The notes: generated by a model from the letters alone, not told the origin. A DNA stretch of 64,000 nucleotides from Favolaschia claudopus (GCA_037176885.1 JAWWNJ010000021.1:2170001-2234000), one strand, 5' to 3'. Counted from the first letter of the stretch, positions 1-11,140 are shown. Made by a program: numbers and translations.

Positions 1-276
1 AGCTCTAAGCGCCGTAAATACGAAGTTGTGAGCCGCCGAAGGGTTTTTTGGGCAGCCAAAAGTCGAATTTGTTCTAGGTCAAAGTAGAGCGAAAGAATAG
101 CGGGGCTTAATAGCGGTGGACGAGACGAACACGCCCATATAGAAATTAGGTAGATTGGTCCAGTGGTTGTTGAGGAATGAGCCGCCGAAGTTGTTGTGGC
201 CGCTAAATGCGCAAAATGTGACGAAAAGTCACGCGTGCAACTTTTCTGCAAACAGCTGCAAACAGCAATAACAACA

Positions 277-1136
277 CACTGTGGTCGCAGAACCCCATGA
301 ATTTCCCATAGCCGGACCATGAATTCCACAATTCACGGGTTTATCTAGTGAATTCAGATTCATGGGGTTGTGACTTCACGTACCCGATTCACATAATTAG
401 AGTCCGCAATATGAAGTGCGTGAATTTCACTCGAAAATCGAATGAATGCATATGTGTGAAAACTGCTCAGAAAGTTCATTCCTTGCTTCCTGGCAACTCT
501 TGGAAATTCACCCGTGAAATTCATGGAGTTCAAGTTGCCTCGAACACGGTACATGGTTCTGGTCACCAGTACTGGTTGTGTTCCTAATACAGTAATATAG
601 TCGATTTACATATACAGTGGCGGCGGGATCTGATGCCACCCCTAAAAAATAGAACAGCCTATTTCTGGAACTTTTGATGCAAATGGAGGCGATTGGGTCA
701 CATCAATTTTTTGGGGGTGGCATCAGATGGCGCCGCCACTGTACATACTAACTTAGTAATCGTTAGTAAAGACTTGTTGTACTTGTTCAGTAAGTACTTC
801 CGTGCAAAAGAGATAAGACTAATACTTCTATGTTGACACTGGTCAAAGCGAGGGGTACGTAGTAGATTTTTCATGCAGTTTTCACGTATTTTTCAAGTGA
901 CTTTCGGGAGTATTGGAAAAGAATCCAACACAGTGAAAGAGTTTTCATTGGAATATGAGTCCCAAACCATGTGAATTAACACCATGGAATGTCCCACTCA
1001 CATAGTTGGACCCAGTGAAAATATCTCCGTGAAATTCACAACTCCATAGTGGAATTCACAGAGTTTTCCGGTGAATTTCCCATTGAAACCTTGTGAACCA
1101 ACTATGGGAAAGTCAGGGGGTTATGCGACCACAGTG
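277..1136. mobile_element. Non-autonomous CACTG-ended (CACTA/Plavaka-like) element
   Basis: The ends are imperfect inverted repeats: CACTGTGGTCGCA, then AACCCC and TTTCCCATAG, read inward from 277 and, on the other strand, inward from 1136. Both flanks carry AACA, a plausible short target duplication. CACTA-superfamily elements begin CACT(A/G) and make 2-4 bp duplications, so this fits a deleted member. The interior has many degenerate gtgaattcac-like motifs and no convincing gene; small open frames at 348-587 look accidental. A separate TA-type MITE (613-743) lies inside. Confidence 0.5.
613..743. mobile_element. 131-bp TA-flanked MITE
   Basis: Near-perfect inverted ends TACAGTGGCGGC with ATCTGATGCCACCCC just inside, converging on a short AT-rich centre. 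The TA at both ends suits a Tc1/mariner-type target duplication. The ends resemble those of the 13.3-kb MITE (TACAGTGGCGGCAAGAT), so both may have been moved by related transposases. It sits inside the 277-1136 element. Confidence 0.75.
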
Positions 1137-1190
1137 AACAGAGGCTCTCCTTCGTTATTTCAGTACAAGGTAGGTGTATTCTACACAGTA

Positions 1191-1384
1191 GAGACTTGGC
1201 GGTAGCCACCGGTGGCTTTCGGTGACCAGTTTTTCTCGAGACCAAATGACAGCGTGTGGCTGTATTAGCCACCATTTGTACGTCCTATTGAGGGGATGCC
1301 ATGGTGGCTACCTTGAACCGTAGGCCCAAAAACCATTGCACACGATGAGCCACCGAAAGCCACCGGTGGCTACCGCAAAGTCTC
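1191..1384. mobile_element. TA-MITE family A, copy 1
   Basis: Flanked by TA on both sides. Inverted ends GAGACTTTGCGG and TAGCCACCGGTGGCT (one mismatch in the left arm). The inner sequence GGATTAGCCACCATTTGTACGTCC-like is shared with copies at 8.9 and 45.1 kb, and a diverged relative lies at 63.3 kb. No coding capacity. Length 194 bp matches the 195-bp copy at 45.1 kb. Confidence 0.85.
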
Positions 1385-1669
1385 TAGTATTCCCACTATC
1401 CTTAGTGGGTTTTGGGGGGGTCGCCATCAGTAAATTCTAGGCCCGGAGGCGGGCCGGCGTCACAAAACTTCCTTTCTTTGACTTTTCCTCTCACGCTGTC
1501 AGCGTGACCGACGACGCGATCACATGGGCTGGCTTTTTCTTGACTCGTTCGTTGTGAGTCGTGACTAGTCTTCGCCTCCGTGAGCACTGAGCCTCCGTTT
1601 GCTCCTTGACTCAGTCTCTTCGGCCTGTTGACTCTTGTGGATGGAGTCATTTGTTTCTGACCTATAAGG

Positions 1670-2464
1670 ATGTCCAAGGTGACCCTCACCGCTTGCTTCC
1701 TTCCGCCGTCAGGCTACACGTATCCTCAAGCTGACTGTTACACATTGACACCATCGGAAGACCGACGTTTCACCCGCGGCTGCGCCTACATTACTCTATT
1801 CACCCCTTCCAAGAAGGGCATCCTCAGAAGTCGTCTCCTTGCAACCAAGACGCCTCCCAATGTCATTCCTCGACTGGTGGAAGGGATAATTGTCGTCGAC
1901 CCCATCTCGGGCATGATACAGATGCCGGGTAGCATTCCGTTTGTTCAACACGTTGAGGGTAGGCCCGAGGAAGTTGTCACCAATGCGTGTGCACACACCC
2001 TCTACTCAATTCGGGAGGCATACCCCGATATCGCGGATGAAGAACCCCGAGGATCGTCATCGGGCAGAGTTTCTGGCATTCTGCCAGCACTATCAACTCA
2101 TAAAGACGCACGGCACTCTGTTTGTGTCTGACTACCAAGGTAGGTCTTTCGAGACATATACATAACAATGAAATTTATTGGCTTGGCTTAGGTGGCGAGA
2201 GTCTGTTAACTGATCCCCAGATCATGTCCTCTCCGTGAGTTTGCATACTTTTGCAGCACCGCAGAAATTGATGCTTCCTCCAGTTCCCTCGACAGCCGCC
2301 AGCTTTTTGCAGACGGGAACATTGGGAACGGTTTCGAGAGTTTCCAGAACGACCACGTTTGTAACAAGTTCTGCGAGTTCTTCGAACTCCAGCGTGATTT
2401 CGATTCTGTGGAAGGGGAGGACTCTGACGGTGTGAAGAGCATGGCAATCAGTGTGGCGGAATGA
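1670..2464 (+). CDS. Alpha-kinase (atypical kinase) gene, N-terminal part uncertain
   Basis: The C-terminal half of a fungal alpha-kinase is clear. An exon ends near 2139 with LFVSDYQ; an intron at 2140-2191 (GTAGGT...TTAG) joins it to GGESLLTDPQIMSS, and a 49-nt intron at 2235-2283 leads to SLDSRQLFADGN, then HVCNKFC. DPQI, the glycine-rich GN.G segment and the zinc-binding H-x-C-N-x2-C are hallmarks of the alpha-kinase fold (eEF2-kinase/vWKa type). An ATG at 1670 opens a 153-codon frame that is offset by one base from the kinase frame near 2000. Either an unseen intron or a frameshift lies there, and I see no N-lobe ATP-binding motif. Cellular substrate unknown. The 270 bases upstream are pyrimidine-rich like a fungal leader. 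Stop at 2462-2464. Confidence 0.6.
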
Positions 2465-3100
2465 AGGTAGTGCAAGCTCTAGCTCAAGCCGCTTAAGGCT
2501 AAATTATATTCTCATATTACAGGACTCCCTCGGTCTCTCCCTACCGTACTCACATTTCACTCTTTTCATTGTTTTCTGTGTTTTGACTGCCTTCTGTGTT
2601 TCTTTTATTACGTTTATTAGTTTTCAATATCTCGGCCTCCCTCTCCTACCTAATTCCTGATCCTGATACAGTGCTCCTCGCCCCTCGCTCCCCTTGCCTC
2701 CTTACTTTAATCGCTGGTCTGGTGCTGGTCCTACCAGAGGCATACTTTCTCATTCCGTCTACGCGGTCATATACAGATTGTACTTTGTTCTTTCTACGAC
2801 AGTCTGTACCTATTACCTACTGTGTTAATGCAAGACATTCCTGGGTGGTAAGAGCAGCGTGTGCGTCCCGATCATTGAAACGATACTTCTCGTTCCCCTT
2901 ACCGAATTGACTTGTGAAGGCCAAAGTGGGCAAGAGAAACACCTTCCCATCTGTTCGACACAACGGCCAACAGCGGCCACTTCTTGTTGCGGTTATAATC
3001 GGTTATATCGGACTTTCGATTTTTGCGACATTACCTCCACAAACTGTACCATTCATTCCACTGCCAGCGTCAATGGTCGATGGCACCCTAGGTATGTAGG
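2465..3100. other. Intergenic between alpha-kinase and Zn2Cys6 gene
   Basis: Pyrimidine-rich on the plus strand, with several overlapping small open frames and no recognisable domain. A 43-bp block at 2990-3032 (cggttataatcgg ... gcgacatt) recurs exactly at 33449-33491. Part of the minus-strand Zn2Cys6 transcript may extend here: an intron-like GTTCAC...CCTAG on the minus strand would join into a short open frame ending near 3003. Confidence 0.3.
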
Positions 3101-3505
3101 CTAAGTATGCAGAGCTCGGGAACATGTTTGCTGTGAACAGGCTATGGGCTTGGGTGCGCTCGCTTTTCTTTGGCTTCTCCTTTGTGACCTCTCTACGGAG
3201 AAGGTGCACGCAACGCCACGCTGCTCGCAGCCTCGACAGCCTTCCTGTTGAGCTCCGTCTGCCTTTTCGCACCGCGCCTTACGAATTCTGCATGTATCAC
3301 ATGCTTGGCGCGCTCTTTTTCGACGCTCTACATGTTTTCGGTTCGATGCTTTTGATTTAGCAATATGCCTGTGGCTAGGAGCGAGATCCTTTGGATGAAA
3401 ATCTTCAATGGTGCCAAATAAACGGGAACCCGAAGTCACCTTCAGTGACGAGTACTGGGAGTATTGTTCACAATGACTGGAGGATTGGGGGTTCAAGCTG
3501 CCCAC
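3101..3505 (-). CDS. Zn2Cys6 (GAL4-type) zinc-cluster transcription factor, partial
   Basis: The exon encodes a complete binuclear zinc cluster: C-x2-C-x6-C-x10-C-x2-C-x6-C (CDTC, RIRKARC, CRGC, ending ACTF), preceded by a basic stretch. This is the fungal-specific DNA-binding domain, which coordinates two zinc ions. The frame opens at a GTG, so the true start is upstream; a CCCGCAG acceptor-like site just upstream on this strand and an ATG-led open frame at 3468-3770 could be the first exon. Only about 35 residues follow the cluster before a stop; no fungal_trans middle region is seen, so the gene is either continued by splicing below 3100 or truncated. Confidence 0.65.
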   Translation of the reverse strand: MGSLNPQSSSHCEQYSQYSSLKVTSGSRLFGTIEDFHPKDLAPSHRHIAKSKASNRKHVERRKRARQACDTCRIRKARCEKADGAQQEGCRGCEQRGVACTFSVERSQRRSQRKASAPKPIACSQQTCSRALHT

Positions 3506-4748
3506 AGCATTCGAGTGATTCGAGGCTGGGCAGAGCTGCGGGACAAAGGGGGGACCAAATGATATGCAGGAGGAGGCAGAATGGTGGTGGGGGAAACTGA
3601 ATGCGGGAGGTACGGGCCCGGGATTTACGACGTATGGATGATGTTGGGAAGCTAGAAGAACATGTCAGTGGTCGGCTGCAAGGTGTGGATTCCATGAAAT
3701 ACTTGCGCAGATACAATTCCACCGGCCTGTCGTCAAAGGATCCGCACGGGGGCCACACTCTGTTCGTCATTGAAAACAGAAGGAGAGGACTGTGACAAAC
3801 AAGAGGCGCAAGTCACGTGGAGAGTGCCTCACGCCCAGGGATTGATCAATAATCAATTTGATGTCACAATGATCAAGTCCCGTCATCCATGTTGGGTATG
3901 TGGACAATGGTCCACATAGGAGGGTAAACTTGCTTCAGTGCGAATGGGAATTCAATATCCTAGTTGAATACGTCCAATTCATCCACATACAGTAGCTAAT
4001 CTTGCTAAATTAATTCGGGCAACATTTACTGGCTCGAGCAGTTTTTCGCCCGATTTGGGTAATCAACTTATTCAGTTGATGAACCTCAAAACGGCCTCAG
4101 TAACCGCCCTCATATACTGTACAATTACGTTCAAATCGACATGGGGGGTGACGCGTGACGCGCCTGAACCAATTCGACATTTCGACAGTGCCTCCAGCGA
4201 AGCAACCGCTGAATATCTCCGGTCCTGGCGTGGTGTGACAGGGCGCAAATTTTCGACAACCCCCAGTCTCGCGAGGAGGAGCCTGAAAACATTTAGTAAG
4301 TGAGTCTGGATTTTTTCCGCGAGGATTGGGGCCGCCCCAACATCCGTTTAAAACAATTAAAAAGGTTTTTCTAAACGTTTACAACCATTTCCGTTTGTTT
4401 TGCCCTCGGGCGCAAACGAAAACTAAAAGGTTGGAGCCTTACACAGGGTTCCCTGCCTCGAATTCAATAAAACCTTCTTGTGGATGCGAAGATGTTGCCG
4501 TCCCGAGGAGTGAGTTTGGGAATGGTAGGTTGTTGGTTTCTTGGAAGAGTTGACGCGTTTGATGCGCCAGATCAACCTTCGCGGAAATCAATTCCCGTGA
4601 TGCGCGCGCGTTGTTAGTTTTCTCCCAGGACTTCGCAAATGCAGCGAGCAGGTCCGCAGAAACATAGAAGAGAAGCAGGTCTTCCCATCAGCTGTACTGT
4701 TCCACCTATTTGCAAAACTCTCGTGACTTATTTTGCGCTTGCCGGAGA
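3506..4748. other. Intergenic, no supported gene
   Basis: Only small, mutually overlapping open frames without domains. The minus-strand frame 3468-3770 begins with ATG and may be the first exon of the zinc-cluster gene, but no splice pair could be fixed. The remainder shows nothing recognisable. Confidence 0.3.
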
Positions 4749-5024
4749 TACTGTACTATTACGATCGGTTGTTCACGTTATGCGTGACGCCGGTTCGTGA
4801 ACTGAACAGATTTGAACAGGGTGACGGGTGACGGGTGACGGGGAGTTTTTCGGCCCAAAAAGGGCCACAAAATCGCAAAAATTTCCGGCCGGCACTTGCC
4901 GAGCAGTGCCGGCCTTCCATATATGGAAATTTTGCCGTGATTGCCGTGATGTGAACGACTTGTCCAGTGAACAATTTGGGTGACGGGTGACACCCAATGA
5001 ACAACCGATCGTAATAGTACAGTA
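4749..5024. mobile_element. 276-bp TA-MITE with perfect inverted ends
   Basis: Begins TACTGTACTATTACGATC and ends with its exact reverse complement; the perfect arm is about 26 bp, continuing GGTTGTTCA. TA lies at both edges. GGGTGAC is repeated three times near the left arm. No coding capacity. Confidence 0.85.
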
Positions 5025-5580
5025 CTTGCTTCAACAACAAAATCTCCGACATTGGCAAAATAGTACTTCCTAGCTTCCGGCACTATAGGCAGCGCAACAT
5101 CTTGACGACGTCGGAGCCAGTCGTTGTTACCATTAGCGTGTATTTGCAACCCCCAAAAAGACGATTTTTTCGTGGCGAGACTCGCTTAAGATTTTGTGAG
5201 ACTCGCTTAATTGTGGGGCTCCACAACTCTCCGTCAGGTTTTTTGCAGTGTTCCCGGGCTCTCCCGGAGGTCTAAAACTGCAAGAAAAAAACCTCCGAAT
5301 CCTGGAAGGCTACTGTACACGTCCCCGCTGGCTTGATTGAAAAAAATTGGAAGAAAAACGAGCAAAACGGCACTCAAAGGTGAGCAAGCCGTTTAGATCA
5401 TTTTTCGAAACTCGCTTATCATTTTTTGAGATCTCGCGGAAAAAGAGCTGCAAATACAGTCTATTGAGCTTGAATCTTTCAACTGCATTCTCGTCATATG
5501 GGGCCATTCCCAGTCGGTTTCGAAAAGACTCTGTTCCAGCATGAAAATTTAGCATAGGATTCTCGAAGTAGAGTTTATAA

Positions 5581-5718
5581 GGCTCCATTCGGTTGCGTCA
5601 CTTCGGAGCACTTGACGTCACTTAGGAGTATTTCTCACCAAAAGTTTGGCGTGGAATTTTTTCCAAGTGCTCCAAAGTGACGCTCAGTGACGCTAAGACA
5701 CGCCAGCCGAATGGAGCC
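5581..5718. mobile_element. 138-bp Harbinger-type MITE, copy 1
   Basis: Inverted ends GGCTCCATTCGG with a related inner segment (TTGCGTC / GACACG). TAA flanks both edges (5578-5580 and 5719-5721), the TWA duplication made by PIF/Harbinger transposases. A second copy of the same length is at 9071-9208. This copy lies just 3' of the last recognised exon of the minus-strand exonuclease gene, probably inside an intron or its 3' region. Confidence 0.85.
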
Positions 5719-5739
5719 TAATTAGTAAGGTTAGGCAAT

Positions 5740-7964
5740 CTTACCTGGAACTTCGCAAATCCCGAATTTCTCTGTGGTACGCTCATATAAATCCGGATTT
5801 AACCAATCCGCATATGATTCAACACCCGGTACAATATCCGCGAGGTAGTTCAACAAAAACGATGTGCGGTTGATTAGCGCGAGGTCGTGATGATATTCCC
5901 AATTGACACCGAATTCATGTTTTGCCATAGCCTTGAATTTTCTTCAGGTGAACGAAAACAGAAAGGGAGAAACTCGCAGTGCCTGAAGGTTGTAATATGT
6001 ACGATGATCAGTAAGTGAGTTCACCGTCAAACGGGGTGCCGCTACAAGTTGAAACTGATTAGCATGACAGCGATGACCATGATTTGCAGCATACCATGGA
6101 AAGCACCGAATTTTCGGTATACATATATCGCTATGCGGTCCACCTTCAAGCTTGTTTGTACCACGGCGGCAGCTGAATAGCTCTACTCCAACCTTCTCGT
6201 ATAGTACTACGCCTGCCGGGTCCGAAAGGTATCCCTCTCGAGCGAGATCAAGCACGGCCTTTGCTTTCTGTTGCTGGAAAGCGGCTGACCCGATTTGGCA
6301 TCTAGGGCATTGCCGAATATGTTGAACACATGTTCAATTGCTGGTACCAATACGCTGGGTGGAGGAACATAGCGGGGAGTGCGCTTCTTGATCCAACGGG
6401 GATTCCGAATCAACATAACATCAAACCCTATCTTGAAAATCTGGCGGCATTTCTCATCAACTCGCGCTCGGATTTCAGGATCCCAGCGCATCATATGGTC
6501 CCGAAGTGTCTGAAGAAAGACGGCGCGCAGTCCGTGCGACGATGGAAGTGGGATCATTTGAAAAGCATGGAAGATATCTTTCTTGATTCGGGTGTAACAT
6601 TGTTCAGCATCCTCTGGCAAAGTCATGATCTTGTTGAGCATATTCCAGAGTCCTTTACCCAGTGGAGACGTGTCAAACTCATCTTCGAAATGGTTATCTA
6701 GAATAAAAATGTTCAATAATATCTGCCAGAACCGGAAAGAAGGAGTCGAACCTGATCCAGCTTCCGCATGGGCTTCAAGCATTTGTGTGCGCAATCTTTC
6801 CTCTGCTTGGTCCTCATTTTTCAAGAGTTTATCGTCCATATCTTCCTCTTGCTCTTCTTCGTTAGGATCAAGATCCGATGATGCAGTATGGTGGAAAAGA
6901 GCTGGGTCAAGCGGAACTGCCGAAGACGAGGCTGGTGCTGCCTGTGTCTATCAAAGTCAGTAGTCTGTGTATATATCAAAGGTGTCAAAGCATACCTGGC
7001 GCTCAGACGGTTCACGCTGATCAAATTGAAGCAAAGAGACAGGGCTAACCAGATAAAAAGACGAATCGGGCGAGTTAGATAAAGACCGAAGGTGTGAGAG
7101 GGTGAGCGTGTCTGATTTTGTTTTCGTTTGAGCACTAGTATTCGTGGGTGCGAAGTGGAGTATGGCTGCCGCCGAAGGAATGACAACAAGAACACGAGAT
7201 TTTGTGATTCGGACGCCAGCATACGTCGAAGTTTGAACATGGGAGATCTGCCCATACGCAGCGATTGCACCTCCTTCTCGGGCGAGTAATGCAACACGAG
7301 TCCCCGGGGGCGTATCGTGCTGTACGCGCTGAAGTGCAGCCGTCTTTGAAAGTTCATCAAAGATCAATCGGGATGCATACACATCAAGTGCCGCATAGTT
7401 GAGTAGGTCGGGCGCAATCACTGACTGCTCCCAGTGCTCACCCGTTCTAAGTGACCGATTTTTCGAAAGGAAGACTCCAAGAAATTTCGCAGCTAATGAA
7501 TCTAGCGAACCGGAATCTTTTTTCTCGATTAGTGCACGCTGAATCGCAAATTGTTTGAGATCGATGACGTTGATTGTCTGGTTCTCCAGCTGAGTGAATT
7601 GCTTTTTAAGCCGTGTGAAGTGGAAGAACCAACAAAAAAGACCCGCGGCGAGATGAAAAACCGTACAAGAGACGTCGGCAACTTCTGATAGCGGTGGACC
7701 TTATGATGTATTGCCAAAATTAATGACGCATGAACTACTAGAACAAAAATCACCCACTGGAACGATGTAAATTGTGTCCGGCTTTGAGTGCGGTGCAATT
7801 TGAATGATTGATACCCCAACTTTCCGTGATATATTCCACTCGGCGTCAAAACTCGCGCAGATATGGACAGAGGGGTCATTATCGAGAGGACCGATGAGCG
7901 AGGAGAAAGCATCCTCAATGAGTTGAAAGCTCTCCAGTTGAACGACTGTTATGATAGCAGACAC
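5740..7964 (-). pseudogene. RNase D-like 3'-5' exonuclease family gene (agaricomycete multi-copy), frameshifted
   Basis: Read on the minus strand. The DnaQ/RNase D-like exonuclease fold starts with ICASFDAEW (first catalytic Asp-x-Glu), then VSIIQIA and TIYIVP. A splice (GTGGGT ... TATCAG) gives KLPTSLVRFFISPRVFFVG; RLKKQF, NVIDLKQF and LLNYAALDVYASRLIF (the YAA..D motif) follow. An intron near 6950 (GTATGC...GATAG) leads to an acidic segment. Next comes a long conserved module (YTRIKKDIFHAFQMIP, PRYVPPPSVLVPAIEHVF, REGYLSDPAGV, KLEGGPHSDI, LTVNSLTDHRT, WEYHHDLALINRTSFLLNYL). Single-base shifts are needed after FFVGSS and at QPLF/QQQKA. No N-terminal ATG is identified. The C-terminal module has no assigned function; the family is repeated in mushroom genomes. 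Confidence 0.6.
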
Positions 7965-8908
7965 AACTTCATATCAAGCCGGAATTTTGGCCAAAATTCT
8001 TTCAAACTTGAGATTTAGCAGGAACTTGGGGTGGGTTTATAGGCAAAATTCGCATTTCAGAGAAAACGGAGAAACCCTAGTCTAGGGTTAGAAAAGCGCG
8101 AAATTTTTGCGCAAAATTTCAAAAGTGTGTGTACCTAACTTCAGGTTTCCGGGAAAAAACCATCGGATTATAGCCTGAAGTTGGTCAGTAGCTCAATTCT
8201 GACCCCAGCAAACATCCATAGCAGAAGTCCCTTGGATTTGGTTGAGATTTGGTGAAGGTTCAGTGGTGCGGCAGACATTTGATGCGCTGATGGCATCGTA
8301 CAGCCACCGGCTATGTCTCGGCCCGGACCGAAAGCGCGAAATCCGTGGAAGAAGAAATGATTTTGTGGATTTTGAGACTTTTGACCCGAGGGATCTCTAG
8401 TCTTCCTTCTTATGGTCATTTCTGCACAGTTTCAATGCCACTGGGTAAAAACTGAGGGCACAGTAACAATTTCCAACTTAAGTATCTGGCTTGTCACGAA
8501 GTTCGGTCCGCTATCATACGTGTGATGGAAGTGCAATCGGCTTCAAACGGTGAGCAGCGGCCATTGGTGTCAAATTCTCTCCGAGAGAGGGGAACACAGC
8601 ACACAACATTCCTTTGTCCTAAAGAATGTCAGCCCAGACGTAAATCACAAGAGATTGAAATCCGAACTTTAACTGGATCATCCGAGTATGCGACAAGTGG
8701 CTCACCCAACCCGTATCGCTTGACAGATCTAGACGCAGCAATGCCCATCAATGGCCCAATGCGCTCCTCTTGGCTCTTGGTCAAAGTCAAAGCTTGAGCT
8801 CTAATATAACGCGAGGTCATGCACGTCCACAGGGCTGCAAAAAGTGGAACTCCATCTTCATTTGCGATGTGCTTGACAATCTATTTTTCGTGAGTATCAA
8901 AAATTGTG
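7965..8908. other. Region upstream of the exonuclease gene, no supported gene
   Basis: Could hold the missing 5' exons of the minus-strand exonuclease gene, but no domain is recognised. A short palindrome ACCCTAGTCTAGGGT is at about 8076. Confidence 0.25.
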
Positions 8909-9064
8909 TGGCTAATTTTTCCGGATGACAGCCTCTGGGTGGATTAGCCACCATTTGTACGTCCTATTGACAAGATGCAGTGGTGGCTACCTTGAGCAGG
9001 AGGCTTAAAAAACTATTGCACACGAGGAGCTACCGATAGCCACCGGTGGCTACCGCAAAGTCTC
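8909..9064. mobile_element. TA-MITE family A, copy 2 (left end missing)
   Basis: From TGGCTAATTTTT onward it matches the 45.1-kb copy closely, including GGATTAGCCACC, the TGCAGTGGTGGC segment and the right end TAGCCACCGGTGGCT plus CCGCAAAGTCTC. The left inverted arm is absent. TA follows at 9065-9066, and a Harbinger-type MITE begins four bases later. Confidence 0.8.
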
Positions 9065-9070
9065 TAATAA

Positions 9071-9208
9071 GGCTCCATTCGGTTGCGTCACTTCGGAGCA
9101 CTTGACGTCACTTAAGAGTATTTCTCACCAAAAGTTCGGCGTGGAATTTTTCCCAAGTTCTCCAAAGTGACGCCAAGTGACGCTAAGACACGACAGCCGA
9201 ATGGAGCC
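9071..9208. mobile_element. 138-bp Harbinger-type MITE, copy 2
   Basis: Same length and ends (GGCTCCATTCGG) as the 5581-5718 copy, with few base differences, and TAA at 9068-9070 and 9209-9211. It landed directly against the right edge of a family-A MITE. Confidence 0.85.
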
Positions 9209-10969
9209 TAATATATAAACCGCAACGATTAGCTTTCTGCGCAGATTATTCGCACCAAAACTCTAAGTTTTTTGTGCTAGAGTAATAGCCCCGCATCTGT
9301 TCTGCAGACGTCATAAATTCTGGGTCAATACAGACTGTTTTGAGTGAGTTCAGGGGCCAAAGTTTGGCTCCACCCAAATGGCACTGTGCAGAGGGAAGGT
9401 TTTGAAATTCATGATGTTGTTCAGGACCTTGTTGTAAGGGGAGAAGGGCCCAGGAGCCAAGTCGATAACAAACCCGGGGATCAGAGATCCCCAGCGGACT
9501 ACTTATATACAAGAGGTGATGCATAAGTGAGCACACAGCATGATGTCTTGGAGACAGAGAACTTCTGCCCAAGTCAAAGGCCCCCTCTTCAAGATTCGTC
9601 GCCTCTACGAAGACCAAAGCCCAGTAGAATGAACGATCTTTCAAAATCCTGGATCGCCACGGCAGAGTAGGTTGCCCTGGGAGTCAATCCACGAGTCAGA
9701 CGCAGACACTGCACCGCCTCGCCGTGCCGTCTGTTGTCGACGTCCCCTTTCAGGTCGAATAGCATCAATGGCCATAGGCGAAGGAGCTACTGAACGTGGA
9801 GAGGGGGACGGGATGGCAGTGGGCATGGCCACCGAGGGGGCATAAGGAGTAGAGCTGGGTGTCAGGGGAACTCCCTCTTTTGGCACTACACAGCCACCTA
9901 TGACGCAGATTTCCCACTTTCTTGTCGCCAAAGCCCTATGTCATCGTGGAGTAAGGCATGTGACTTGGCCCGGGATCATTGCCGATTGCTCCGAGCTTGT
10001 GGGAACTAGTTACTATATGTTTACTGCACCTAGCGTGGGAATCCTCAGCCTTTCTTCTCTTTGGATTCTCCCCTATTCTCCCTCGCTAGGTGCGCTGTGA
10101 TGTATTCTTAGTAGCTTCTTAATTAACTTTGGATTCTCCCTCGCTAGACCCTCGAGACATCTCGGGTCCTAAAGGTTGCCCTTACACTGGGGCGGGGAGT
10201 AGGAATTGGGGACTACACAAGAAGCCGGAGCAGCCATGGGAGGGGATATTCTTAAGTATGATACATAAATAATGATAATGCTCAGATGAGGCTCACACCT
10301 TTCCCCAGCCTCCCTGCTGCGTTGCTGCGCGGGCTCTGTGGATGTTCTCAATGACGAACAAATATCTTGAGTTTTGGGCGCTGCCACCTCTGGCGTACCA
10401 TTGTCAGGATATTTGGCAACTCAAGGGGATCCCATGTGTCACGTACCAACGTAGGGAGGTAGAATCTCCCTACCCTTGTACGGAGGTGGTGGGGCTTCCT
10501 CTTCTGATATATTGTACACTCGCTCGCCAGGTAGTACAAGGTTACCCTAGAAAGCACCCTGTCAGCAGTCGGCCAGTTTTAAGGACTCGAGTAATGACTC
10601 ACCGACTTGATTCGAGCGATAATGACAACAGCGCAGAAAGCACCCAGCCTTTCGGATGCGGTTTGAAAAGGAGTCATCTAGCTCAAGCAGAAACTTGGCA
10701 TGACGGTGCATTTGCATCTGTTTGCTCCCGGTCGAATAGGCACGGCGGCAACGCGAGACAGCGCGGGACTACATAGATCTCTTTTAGCACCTCTTCTCAG
10801 GACTGTGTGAGCAGGTGGGGTCACCGTGTGCGGACGCTTCTCCATCTAGCCGGAAAGCCCCAAGACCAATGAGAATCACAGGATTCATACTTATTAGTAT
10901 CGGCGGGCCAGGGCGGGCCCTTCGTGAGTTCAGAGTTGGTGGGCGTATGTAAGTCGAGGCCGGCGAAGT
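9209..10969. other. Gene-poor stretch with unidentified open frames
   Basis: Minus-strand frames at 9246-9644 and 9641-9931 are open but start at non-ATG codons and show no domain; the latter ends SWIDSQGNLLCRGDPGF, which I cannot assign. TTGGATTCTCC and CTCGCTAG motifs recur at 10060-10150. Nothing else recognised. Confidence 0.25.
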
Positions 10970-10975
10970 ATGGTG

Positions 10976-11140
10976 CGCTCGGCCTAAACACCACCAAATA
11001 GGTCCCATCATTGATGGGATCATTGATGTCTCAAATCGACCGAAGGAAAAAATTTAAATTTAAAATGTATTTTTTGCTGCACAATTGGGGCCAGGCAGAG
11101 TTAAAACATACCAGGAAACCTCAATTGGTGTAGCAGCGAG
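10976..11140 (+). repeat. Diverged copy of the 12.1/29.5-kb LTR-like repeat
   Basis: Starts tatggtgcgctcggcc and shares aaacaccacc, the gatgtctcaaatcg block and ctcaattggtgtagca with the copies at 12.07-12.37 kb (inverted) and 29.5-30.4 kb. The middle is deleted or replaced. A family of at least three members supports a repeat rather than a gene. Confidence 0.5.

Noticed and set aside
2235..2256. A 22-nt GTGAGT...TTTGCAG micro-intron in the alpha-kinase gene
   Set aside because: A 49-nt intron using the CTCCAG acceptor at 2283 also keeps frame and gives a better match to the family (IMSSP/SLDSRQLF), so no unusual intron is needed.
8070..8092. Telomere-like TTAGGG sequence (ACCCTAGTCTAGGGTTAG)
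   Set aside because: Only one repeat on each side of a short palindrome; not an array.
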